A stretch of 63,068 nt of DNA from Selenomonas sp. (GTDB lineage Bacteria > Bacillota > Negativicutes > Selenomonadales > Selenomonadaceae). Shown one piece after another: positions 25,686 to 33,227 of the stretch. The translations under genes and the position numbers were made by a program. Under the pieces are notes generated by a model that did not search any database, was not told the DNA's origin, and saw only the letters and a program-made list of their open reading frames with translations. The stretch's first letter is position 1, and each line of letters begins with the position of its first letter. Where the stretch lies: contig JABZYJ010000001.1 of the NCBI GenBank assembly GCA_015265235.1, positions 1-63,068 of the forward strand, in the 5' to 3' direction.

Positions 25686-27112
25686 TGAGCGAAAAGCTCT
25701 GGGGCGGCCGCTTCTCCAAGACGACCGATGAGATGATCAATGAGTTTCAGGCATCCATCGGATTTGACCGCCGTATGTATCGCGAGGATATTGTGGGATC
25801 TCTTGCTCATGCTGCCATGCTCGCCAAGGTCGGCATCCTCTCAGAGGAGGATTGTGCGGCAATCGAGAAGGGACTGAAGGACATCCTTGCTCAGATCGAG
25901 CACGGGGATTTTGATTTCAGTGTGGCACTTGAAGATATTCACATGAATATCGAAAAGCGTCTCACGGACGCAATCGGCGATGCGGGCAGCCGCCTGCACA
26001 CGGCACGCAGCCGCAACGATCAGGTGGCACTCGATACGCATCTCTTTGTACGCCATGCCGTTGTGGACGTGATGGCACACATTCGCGCGCTGCAGCAGGC
26101 CCTCACAGAGTCTGCCGCACAGCATCGGGATGTGATTATGCCGGGCTATACGCATCTCCAGCGAGCGCAGCCCATCCTCTTTTCCCACCATCTCATGGCG
26201 TATTTCGGAATGCTCGCACGCGACTTTGAGCGGTTTCAGGGCGTCTATGCGCGTACGGATATCATGCCGCTCGGTGCCGGAGCACTTGCGGGGACGACCC
26301 TGCCGATCGATCGACAGTTCGTGGCACAGCGGCTGCACTTCGAGCGCATCTACACGAATAGTCTGGATGCTGTCAGCGACCGTGACTATATCCTCGAGTT
26401 CCTCTCTGCCGCATCAATTCTCATGGTGCATCTTTCGCGCCTCTCAGAGGAGATCATTCTCTGGTGCTCACGAGAGTTCTCGTTTGTCGAGTTGGACGAC
26501 GCGCACTGTACGGGCTCATCGATGATGCCGCAGAAGAAAAATCCTGATGTCTCCGAGCTTGTGCGTGGAAAGACCGGCCGCGTTGTCGGACATCTCATGG
26601 CGATGCTCATGGCGGTCAAGGGGCTTCCTCTTGCCTATAACAAGGACTTGCAGGAGGATAAGGAGGGGCTGTTTGACACCATCGACACGGTGAAATTCAG
26701 CCTTGCAGTATATGCACAGTTGATACGGGGAATGAAACTGCGTGAGGACGTCATGCGTCATGCGGTTGAAGCGGATTACTCGAATGCCACGGATCTCGCG
26801 GACTACCTCGTGCGCAAGGGATTGCCGTTCCGTAAGGCACACGCCGTCGCGGGGCAGGCAGTAGCACAGTGCATCGCACGCGGGATCTATCTCGCGGATC
26901 TGCCCATCGCTGACTATCAGCAGCTCTCGCCGCTCTTTGCGGAGGATATCTATGATGCTATTTCTCCTGAGACTTGCGTTTCCTGCCGCAACTCTTACGG
27001 TGGTACATCGTACGAGCAGGCAGAAATGCAGCTTGAGGCTGCGAAAAACCTCATGACGGAGGAGGAGCGTATGATCTCCGTACTGACGGAAAAACAGAAT
27101 ATCTTGTTGTAA
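25685..27112 (+). CDS. argH: Argininosuccinate lyase
   Basis: Splits argininosuccinate into arginine and fumarate, the last step of the pathway. The superfamily signature GSSMMPQKKNPD (about residue 278) and the HTARSRNDQVALD block are intact. It has 475 residues. The ATG overlaps the argG stop (TAATG), so the two are probably translationally coupled. A strong terminator follows and closes the operon. Confidence 0.97.
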   Translation: MSEKLWGGRFSKTTDEMINEFQASIGFDRRMYREDIVGSLAHAAMLAKVGILSEEDCAAIEKGLKDILAQIEHGDFDFSVALEDIHMNIEKRLTDAIGDAGSRLHTARSRNDQVALDTHLFVRHAVVDVMAHIRALQQALTESAAQHRDVIMPGYTHLQRAQPILFSHHLMAYFGMLARDFERFQGVYARTDIMPLGAGALAGTTLPIDRQFVAQRLHFERIYTNSLDAVSDRDYILEFLSAASILMVHLSRLSEEIILWCSREFSFVELDDAHCTGSSMMPQKKNPDVSELVRGKTGRVVGHLMAMLMAVKGLPLAYNKDLQEDKEGLFDTIDTVKFSLAVYAQLIRGMKLREDVMRHAVEADYSNATDLADYLVRKGLPFRKAHAVAGQAVAQCIARGIYLADLPIADYQQLSPLFAEDIYDAISPETCVSCRNSYGGTSYEQAEMQLEAAKNLMTEEERMISVLTEKQNILL

Positions 27113-27122
27113 TTTCAATTCT

Positions 27123-27167
27123 AAGGACTTGCTGATTGGTTTTTATCAGCAAGTCCTTAAATTTTAT
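27123..27167 (+). terminator. Rho-independent terminator of the arg operon
   Basis: A perfect 14-bp stem (27123-27136 with 27145-27158) has an 8-base T-rich loop and is followed by AAATTTTATTT. Confidence 0.9.
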
Positions 27168-27196
27168 TTGCATTGTCACGGTACAGATGGTACAAT
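27168..27196 (+). promoter_or_regulatory. RNase J promoter
   Basis: TTGCAT (27168-27173) and TACAAT (27191-27196) are separated by 17 bases. The transcript would carry an unusually long leader of about 220 bases. Confidence 0.65.
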
Positions 27197-27203
27197 AGCA
27201 CCA

Positions 27204-27423
27204 AGTGACTGGATCGGATTATTTTTTGGCGATTTTCGTATTTGCTGTGCGGACGTATTTTCACGGCAATGACATCGAAAATGGCTCTTTTCCGTATAGC
27301 GACAGGCGTATAGGACGTGTGGTCGCTGTGTTTTCGTGCGGATGAATTCTGATTTCATGATCGAAAGACTGAGAAAAATATAGGAAGGGGATTTTCCCGA
27401 AGGATTTATGGAGGTGTGTTTTT
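27204..27423 (+). promoter_or_regulatory. Long structured 5' leader of the RNase J gene
   Basis: No ORF is convincing here. The leader forms a long hairpin: an outer helix GCGATTTTCG/CGAAAATGGC (27229-27238 with 27276-27285, one mismatch) encloses an inner helix TTGCTGTG/CACGGCAA (27242-27249 with 27262-27269). A second hairpin pairs AGCGAC with GTCGCT (27298-27303 with 27322-27327). CTCTTTT follows the first hairpin, so partial termination is possible. A leader of this type could let the nuclease control its own mRNA; that is inference. Confidence 0.55.
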
Positions 27424-29112
27424 TTGTCGTTCAATCGTAATGGCAACCATGGAAAAGGCGGACAAAAGGTACAGGTTATCCCGTTGGGCGGGCTGGGTGA
27501 GATCGGAAAGAATATGACGGCTATCCGCGTGGATGATGAGATCCTCGTGGTGGATTCCGGGCTGATGTTCCCGGAGGAAGATATGCTGGGGATTGATCTC
27601 GTCATTCCCGATATTACTTACCTTATCGAGAATCGTGACATGGTTAAGGCGATCGTACTGACGCATGGGCATGAGGATCATATTGGTGCTCTCCCGTATG
27701 TGATGAAGCAGATCCCATGCCCCGTGTATGGTACACGTCTGACGCTCGGCATACTGGAGGGACGCCTGAAGGAGAATGGGGTGGACTCGACCAATCTGCA
27801 CTCCGTCATGGCAGGGGACATCATCAACATTGGCTGTTTCAGCGTCGGATTTATCCGCGTGAACCACTCCATTCCCGATGCGGTCGGACTCTCCATCAAG
27901 ACGCCCGTGGGGATGATTGTTCATACGGGTGACTTCAAGCTCGACTATACACCGGTGGATGGGCAGATGACGGATTTCCGCCGTTTCTCCGATCTTGGCA
28001 ATAAGGGTGTGCTCCTTCTGCTCGCCGATAGTACAAACGCCGAGCGTGAGGGACATACGGCAAGTGAACGTACGGTGGGAGCCGCGTTTGATAAGGCGTT
28101 CCACAATGTGCGTGGGCGCATTATTGTCGCCACGTTCTCTTCGAATGTGCACCGCATTCAGCAGGTCATTGATACGGCGGTCAAGTACAAGCGGCGCGTT
28201 GCCGTTCTTGGGCGCAGCATGGAGAACGTCGTCGGCATCTCGCTTGAGCTCGGCTATCTGACTGCCCCTGAGGGGACGATCATCGGCATTGATGAGGTCA
28301 ATAACTACCGTCCGGAACAGATCGTCATCGTGACAACGGGCAGTCAGGGTGAGCCGATGTCCGCGCTTTCACGCATGGCTGCATCCGATCATCGTAAAAT
28401 CACGATTGTACCGGGCGATACGGTCATCATCTCGGCAACGCCGATCCCGGGGAACGAGAAGCTGGTCTCCAAGACGGTGGATAATCTGATGAAGCTCGGT
28501 GCAAATGTCATCTATGGGCGCGACAAAGGGATTCATGTTTCAGGGCACGGCAGCCGCGAGGAACTGAAGCTGATGCACAACCTCGTGCGGCCGAAGTTCT
28601 TCATGCCCGTACACGGTGAGTATCATCATCTCGTTCAGCATGCAGGTCTTGCCCGCGAGCTCGGCATGCCGAAGGAAAATATCTTCATCAGTGAGAATGG
28701 GCAGGTACTCGAGTTTACGAAGGAGAAAGGGCAGGTTGTCGGGCGCGTGCAGTCGGGCATGGTCATGGTCGATGGCCTTGGTGTCGGTGATGTCGGCAAC
28801 ATTGTTCTGCGGGATCGTCGCCAGCTTTCACAGGATGGTATCCTCATCGTTGTTGTGGCAATGAACCGTCAGAGCAATCGAGTCGTCTCGGGGCCCGACA
28901 TCGTCTCGCGTGGCTTTGTCTATGTACGCGAGTCGGAAGCCCTGATGGATGAGGCACGAGCTCGTGTTCAGCAGGCGCTCGATCGCTGTGAGGACGAAAA
29001 TGTGCGCGAGTGGTCGGCGATCAAGTCGAATGTACGCGATGCGCTCAGCCGTTATCTCTTTGATAAGACGCGCCGCCGTCCGATGATCCTCCCGATCATT
29101 ATGGATGTTTAA
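27424..29112 (+). CDS. rnj: Ribonuclease J
   Basis: A metallo-beta-lactamase/beta-CASP nuclease with 5'-3' exo- and endonuclease activity in mRNA decay and rRNA maturation. The zinc motif HGHEDHIGA is at residues 81-89, with further metal ligands in VHTGDFKLDY and the C-terminal PVHGEYHHL block. It has 562 residues, the usual size. The start is TTG 27424, with GGAGGTG about ten bases upstream. It appears monocistronic, between its long leader and a strong terminator. Confidence 0.95.
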   Translation: MSFNRNGNHGKGGQKVQVIPLGGLGEIGKNMTAIRVDDEILVVDSGLMFPEEDMLGIDLVIPDITYLIENRDMVKAIVLTHGHEDHIGALPYVMKQIPCPVYGTRLTLGILEGRLKENGVDSTNLHSVMAGDIINIGCFSVGFIRVNHSIPDAVGLSIKTPVGMIVHTGDFKLDYTPVDGQMTDFRRFSDLGNKGVLLLLADSTNAEREGHTASERTVGAAFDKAFHNVRGRIIVATFSSNVHRIQQVIDTAVKYKRRVAVLGRSMENVVGISLELGYLTAPEGTIIGIDEVNNYRPEQIVIVTTGSQGEPMSALSRMAASDHRKITIVPGDTVIISATPIPGNEKLVSKTVDNLMKLGANVIYGRDKGIHVSGHGSREELKLMHNLVRPKFFMPVHGEYHHLVQHAGLARELGMPKENIFISENGQVLEFTKEKGQVVGRVQSGMVMVDGLGVGDVGNIVLRDRRQLSQDGILIVVVAMNRQSNRVVSGPDIVSRGFVYVRESEALMDEARARVQQALDRCEDENVREWSAIKSNVRDALSRYLFDKTRRRPMILPIIMDV

Positions 29113-29125
29113 TATCTATATATAT

Positions 29126-29178
29126 GGGGTTGTTATGCGAAGAAGCGAACTTCGTATAATGGCCCCATTTGTGTATTT
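29126..29178 (+). terminator. Rho-independent terminator of RNase J
   Basis: A 17-bp stem with several G-T pairs (29126-29142 with 29150-29166) is followed by ATTTGTGTATTTT. Confidence 0.82.
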
Positions 29179-29273
29179 TGTGCTCCGCATCCATCATATT
29201 CGGGCTGTGGCGAGTATCGTACCACAAAGGCAAAGCAATAGTAATATTTTGATGATATTGCTGTATTGGCGGC

Positions 29274-29302
29274 TTGCAGTTGTTCACAAAATGAGATAGA
29301 AT
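29274..29302 (+). promoter_or_regulatory. Transketolase operon promoter
   Basis: TTGCAG (29274-29279) and TAGAAT (29297-29302) are separated by 17 bases. The ribosome binding site of the first transketolase gene lies about 35 bases further on. The stretch 29179-29273 upstream holds nothing else I can name. Confidence 0.65.
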
Positions 29303-29347
29303 AATCATGGTTTATCGTCTTTTTTGATGTGGATGAGGAGGAGTTTT

Positions 29348-30199
29348 ATGACGGCGGCTGAACAGAAAGAGCTGCGGCTCTTTGCAGTGAAGGTGCGCGA
29401 GGGAATTCTGCGCGGCACGCATGCGGCGAAAAGCGGGCATCCAGGTGGATCACTTTCGTCAGCGGACTATTTCACCTATCTCTACAAGAAGGAAATTCGT
29501 GTCGATCCGAAAAACCCGCATGATCCGAACCGCGACCGCTTTGTTCTTTCCAAGGGGCACGTTGCACCGGGGCTCTATGCGACACTGGCGAACTGCGGAT
29601 TTTTCCCCGTGGAGGAACTGCTGACCCTCCGTCATATCGGCTCGCGCCTGCAGGGGCATCCGAATATGAACCTCACGCCCGGCATCGATATGTCTACAGG
29701 CTCGCTTGGTCAGGGACTTTCGACGGCTGCGGGCATGGCAAAGGGCGCGAAGTATCTTGGCAAGGACATCAACGTCTACACACTGCTCGGCGACGGTGAG
29801 CTTGCCGAAGGACAGATCTGGGAGGCGACGATGTTCGCCGCGCACTATGGACTGGACAATCTCTGCATCGCCGTGGATGTCAATGGACTTCAGATCGACG
29901 GCAAAACCGCAGATGTCATGAATAGTGCCCCCGTGGACAAGAAATTCGAGGCGTTCGGCTGTGCCGTTCAGTGGATAGACGGGCATGATTTCACTGCTCT
30001 TGCTTCGGCATTCCACACCTTCCATGCGAATCAGGGCAGCAAGAAACCGACAGTGATTCTGATGAAGACGGTCAAGGGCAAGGATGTCTCCTTTATGGAG
30101 AATCAGGCGGGCTGGCATGGCAAAGCGCCCAACGATGCCGAGCTTGCCCAGGGACTGGAGGACTTGGCTGCGGTTCGGAAGAGCATCGAGGAGGCATGA
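29348..30199 (+). CDS. Transketolase, N-terminal (thiamine diphosphate-binding) subunit
   Basis: The first half of a split transketolase, which moves two-carbon units between sugar phosphates in the non-oxidative pentose phosphate pathway. The 283-residue chain carries the ThDP/Mg motif GDGELAEGQIWEA and the early AKSGHPGGSLS block with its conserved histidine. I use ATG 29348, well placed after GAGGAGG; an in-frame ATG at 29324 precedes the ribosome binding site. The second half follows with an ATGA overlap. Confidence 0.95.
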   Translation: MTAAEQKELRLFAVKVREGILRGTHAAKSGHPGGSLSSADYFTYLYKKEIRVDPKNPHDPNRDRFVLSKGHVAPGLYATLANCGFFPVEELLTLRHIGSRLQGHPNMNLTPGIDMSTGSLGQGLSTAAGMAKGAKYLGKDINVYTLLGDGELAEGQIWEATMFAAHYGLDNLCIAVDVNGLQIDGKTADVMNSAPVDKKFEAFGCAVQWIDGHDFTALASAFHTFHANQGSKKPTVILMKTVKGKDVSFMENQAGWHGKAPNDAELAQGLEDLAAVRKSIEEA

Positions 30200-31143
30200 G
30201 CATGGCAGAGGTAAAGAAAATTGCAACCCGTGAGAGCTACGGCAACGGATTGGTGGAATTAGGAAAAGAACACGATAACGTCGTCGTGCTGGATGCGGAT
30301 CTTGCCGGTGCAACCAAGACGGCAATCTTTAAGAAGGCGTTCCCTGACCGTCACTTCAACTGCGGTATTGCAGAGTGCAATCTGGTAGATGTCGGCGCAG
30401 GTCTGTCGACCATGGGACTCGTGCCGTTTGTCTCGACGTTTGCCATGTTTGCGGCGGGGCGTGCCTATGAGCAGGTGCGCAATACGATCGGATACCCGCA
30501 TCTGAACGTCAAGATCTGTGCCACGCACGGCGGCATCTCCGTCGGCGAAGATGGTGCATCGCATCAGTGCTGTGAGGATTTTGCTCTCATGCGTACGATT
30601 CCCGGCATGACGGTCATGTGCCCTTCGGATGATGTGGAGGCGCGCAAAATGCTGCATGCTGCCTACGAGATGGATGGTCCTGTCTACATCCGCTTCGGAC
30701 GTGCAGCAACGCCGGTCTACCATGCGGAGGATTTTCCTTTTGTCGTTGGCAAAGGAGAGGTGCTGCAGGATGGCACGGATGTCGCGGTCATTGCCACAGG
30801 GATTCTCGTGCCGGAGGCGATCGAGGCAGGAAAACGTCTTGCGGCCGAGGGTGTCAGCACACGTGTGATCAATATGGCGACGATCAAGCCGCTCGATACA
30901 GAGATCGTTCTTCGTGCAGCGCGTGAATGCGGGAAGATTGTCACGGTAGAGGAGCATAACATCATCGGCGGACTTGGCGAAGCGGTCTGCGCTACGCTTG
31001 CGGAAGGATGTCCCGTTCCTGTCCGCCGTGTCGGTGTCAACGATGCGTTCGGACACTCTGGCCCTGCGGCAGAGCTCTTGAAGGAGTTCGGTCTGACTGC
31101 TGACCACATTGTCGAGGCGGCACGCACGCTGGCGGGAAAATAA
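30196..31143 (+). CDS. Transketolase, C-terminal (pyrimidine-binding) subunit
   Basis: The second half of the split enzyme (315 residues). It has the central pyrimidine-binding domain with GIAECNLVDVGAGLS, FVSTFAMFAAGRAYEQVRN and THGGISVGEDGASHQ. These are followed by a C-terminal transketolase domain (VEEHNIIGGLGEAV). The split arrangement is common in Firmicutes and archaea. The start is ATG 30196, overlapping the upstream stop, or ATG 30202. Confidence 0.95.
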   Translation: MSMAEVKKIATRESYGNGLVELGKEHDNVVVLDADLAGATKTAIFKKAFPDRHFNCGIAECNLVDVGAGLSTMGLVPFVSTFAMFAAGRAYEQVRNTIGYPHLNVKICATHGGISVGEDGASHQCCEDFALMRTIPGMTVMCPSDDVEARKMLHAAYEMDGPVYIRFGRAATPVYHAEDFPFVVGKGEVLQDGTDVAVIATGILVPEAIEAGKRLAAEGVSTRVINMATIKPLDTEIVLRAARECGKIVTVEEHNIIGGLGEAVCATLAEGCPVPVRRVGVNDAFGHSGPAAELLKEFGLTADHIVEAARTLAGK

Positions 31144-31154
31144 TATCAATACAG

Positions 31155-31192
31155 AAGATGTTCTCTTTCATTGGAGAACATCTTTTGTTTTA
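31155..31192 (+). terminator. Rho-independent terminator of the transketolase genes
   Basis: AAGATGTTCTC (31155-31165) pairs perfectly with GAGAACATCTT (31174-31184) and is followed by TTGTTTT. Confidence 0.9.
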
Positions 31193-31208
31193 TCCGTGCT
31201 TTCCTAGA

Positions 31209-31237
31209 TTGCACGATATTCCTTTTTCCCTTATAAT
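31209..31237 (+). promoter_or_regulatory. Promoter of the HAD hydrolase gene
   Basis: TTGCAC (31209-31214) and a perfect TATAAT (31232-31237) are separated by 17 bases, about 40 bases before the start. Confidence 0.8.
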
Positions 31238-31277
31238 AGGAATAAGAGTCATAAGAGTTATATGAAATGAGGATGTT

Positions 31278-31991
31278 ATGAGAATACAGGGCGTAGTGTT
31301 TGATGTTGATGACACACTGTATGATATGGCGCAGCCATTCTATGCTGCATTACGAAGACTCTATGGGGAGCGCAGTGAGTTCGACTTGCCATCTCTCTTT
31401 TTGTCCTTTCGTCGCTATAGCGATGAGCGGTTTGAGGAGTCACAAACAGGGAAAATCAGTATGGAGCAATTCTATATTTATCGCATCCAAAAAACGCTAG
31501 AAGAAGCTGACGTTCAGACGACGGATGCGCAGGCATTGGCGTTTCAGCGTGTCTATATGGGGCTCCAGTATCAGATTCGGCTCTCGCCAATGATGATTCG
31601 CATGTTTAACGAGCTCCGTTCGCGCGCCAAACTCGGTGTGATTACCAACGGCGAATCTGCACATCAGAGAAAAAAGATAGCTTCTCTTGGTCTGTCAAAA
31701 TGGATGCCGGAAGAGACAACGATCGTATCAGGTGACTACAAGTTTCGTAAACCAGACCCTCGTATTTTCCAACTGATGGAGGAACGTATGGATCTGGACA
31801 AGGCGGGGCTTCTCTATGTCGGTGATGCATTTGAGATGGATGTTAAAGGTGCGATAGAGGCAGGCTGGAGTGCTGTTTGGTACAATCGTCGTGATCGAGC
31901 CGTGCCGACGGATGCTGCGGGTCTGTCATTTACTGAAGTTTCATCCGAGGATAAATTGCTTTCCGTTGTTGTCAAAGCCGTGCGCGGGTGA
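31278..31991 (+). CDS. HAD-superfamily hydrolase (YjjG-like)
   Basis: A 237-residue haloacid dehalogenase-like phosphatase. Motif I DVDDTLYD (residues 9-16) holds the nucleophilic aspartate, motif II is VITNGES, motif III the lysine in KFRKPDP, and motif IV GDAFEMDVKGA. The helical cap between motifs I and II places it in subfamily IA, close to nucleotidases such as YjjG, but the substrate cannot be told. GAGGATGTT precedes the ATG. It is a single gene with its own promoter. Confidence 0.88.
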   Translation: MRIQGVVFDVDDTLYDMAQPFYAALRRLYGERSEFDLPSLFLSFRRYSDERFEESQTGKISMEQFYIYRIQKTLEEADVQTTDAQALAFQRVYMGLQYQIRLSPMMIRMFNELRSRAKLGVITNGESAHQRKKIASLGLSKWMPEETTIVSGDYKFRKPDPRIFQLMEERMDLDKAGLLYVGDAFEMDVKGAIEAGWSAVWYNRRDRAVPTDAAGLSFTEVSSEDKLLSVVVKAVRG

Positions 31992-32032
31992 TTTGAACGT
32001 AATTCATCTGTGATTCCTGATGAAACAATATA

Positions 32033-32064
32033 AAAATAGCTCATCCATACGGATGAGCTATTTT
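32033..32064. terminator. Bidirectional terminator between HAD hydrolase and fba
   Basis: AAAATAGCTCATCC (32033-32046) pairs perfectly with GGATGAGCTATTTT (32051-32064). The A tract on one side and T tract on the other let it stop transcription of both convergent genes. Confidence 0.88.
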
Positions 32065-32084
32065 GTACTGCTTAAGTCGTGGAA

Positions 32085-33083
32085 TTACTTGTTCTGGTCG
32101 ATGAGAGCCTGAACTTCGGGTGCCTTTCCATCCGAGCCGAGGACTTCCTTGATCTTGTGAGCAACGAGCTCCTTGATGTAGTTACGACCATCGGACAGGT
32201 ACTGACGCGGGTCAAAGTGCGACGGCTCCTTATGGAAGTGCTCGCGGATGCCTGCCGTCATCGCAAGACGCAGATCGGAATCGATGTTGATCTTGCAGAC
32301 GGCCGACTTTGCAGCACGGCGGAGCTGATCCTCGGGAATGCCGACCGCATCCGGCATGTGACCGCCGTTCTCGTTGATGATCTTGACGTACTTCGGAATA
32401 ACAGAGGACGCACCATGGAGCACGATGGGGAATCCCGGGATACGCTTCTCGATCTCCTCAAGAATATCAAAGCGGAGCGGGGGCGGTACAAGAACGCCGT
32501 CCGCATTGCGCGTGCACTGCTCCGGCGTAAACTTAAATGCGCCGTGCGACGTGCCGATCGCGATAGCGAGGGAGTCAACCCCCGTCTTCTCGACAAAGTC
32601 CTGTACTTCCTCCGGCTTCGTGTAGGAAGCATCTTCTGCCGAGACGTTGACATCGTCTTCGATACCTGCCAGCTGACCAAGTTCTGCCTCGACAACAACG
32701 CCGTGTGCATGTGCATACTCGGCAACGCGCTTAGCAAGTGCCACGTTTTCTGTGTAGGGGAGATGCGAGCCGTCGATCATGACGGAGGTGAAACCGCCAT
32801 CGATGCACGCCTTGCAGATGTCAAAATCTGCGCCGTGGTCGAGGTGAAGTGCGATGGGAATATCATTGATTTCAAGTGCTGCCTTGACGAGATGGACAAG
32901 GTACTCATGACGGGCGTACTTGCGTGCACCTGCGGAGACCTGCAGAATCAGCGGAGACTTCAACTCTCCGGCGGCATCCGTAATCCCCTGGACAATCTCC
33001 ATGTTGTTGACGTTGAAAGCACCGATGGCATATCCGCCGTCGTAGGCTTTCTTAAACATTTCTTTTGTTCCGACGAGTGGCAT
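32085..33083 (-). CDS. fba: Class II fructose-bisphosphate aldolase
   Basis: A zinc-dependent aldolase that splits fructose-1,6-bisphosphate in glycolysis. The zinc-binding region HLDHGADFD, the SVMIDGSHLPYTEN block and the glycine-rich GTSHGAFKF segment are recognisable in the 332-residue product. A related ketose such as tagatose bisphosphate as substrate cannot be excluded, but no sugar-specific neighbours suggest it. It is one of only two minus-strand genes here and is divergent from smc. The ribosome binding site on the minus strand is AGGGGG, about six bases before ATG. Confidence 0.94.
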   Translation of the reverse strand: MPLVGTKEMFKKAYDGGYAIGAFNVNNMEIVQGITDAAGELKSPLILQVSAGARKYARHEYLVHLVKAALEINDIPIALHLDHGADFDICKACIDGGFTSVMIDGSHLPYTENVALAKRVAEYAHAHGVVVEAELGQLAGIEDDVNVSAEDASYTKPEEVQDFVEKTGVDSLAIAIGTSHGAFKFTPEQCTRNADGVLVPPPLRFDILEEIEKRIPGFPIVLHGASSVIPKYVKIINENGGHMPDAVGIPEDQLRRAAKSAVCKINIDSDLRLAMTAGIREHFHKEPSHFDPRQYLSDGRNYIKELVAHKIKEVLGSDGKAPEVQALIDQNK

Positions 33084-33129
33084 GTGATTACCCCCTAAAT
33101 AGACTATAAGTTAATCATCGCATAGCCTA

Positions 33130-33138
33130 ATTATAGCA
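33130..33138 (-). promoter_or_regulatory. fba promoter (extended -10)
   Basis: On the minus strand TGC directly precedes a perfect TATAAT (33135 down to 33130), about 45 bases upstream of the fba start. No convincing -35 is seen. The smc promoter starts about 30 bases away on the other strand. Confidence 0.6.
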
Positions 33139-33165
33139 TAGATTATTGAGTGAAGATACCGCTTT

Positions 33166-33194
33166 TTGAAATTTCCCATCGGTTCTGTTATAAT
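33166..33194 (+). promoter_or_regulatory. smc promoter
   Basis: TTGAAA (33166-33171) and a perfect TATAAT (33189-33194) are separated by 17 bases, and TGT before the -10 makes it an extended -10 as well. Confidence 0.82.
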
Positions 33195-33227
33195 GGGAAC
33201 ACTAATCGGTAAAGGCGGGTGCATCGC

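Noticed and set aside
29179..29273. Possible regulatory RNA before the transketolase genes
   Set aside because: Only short, imperfect pairings (for example TGTGG with CCACA) are visible, too weak to support a named element.
32079..33098. Plus-strand open frame of 339 codons opposite fba
   Set aside because: fba on the minus strand is certain from its zinc-site motifs. The plus-strand frame has no domain and starts inside the bidirectional terminator region.
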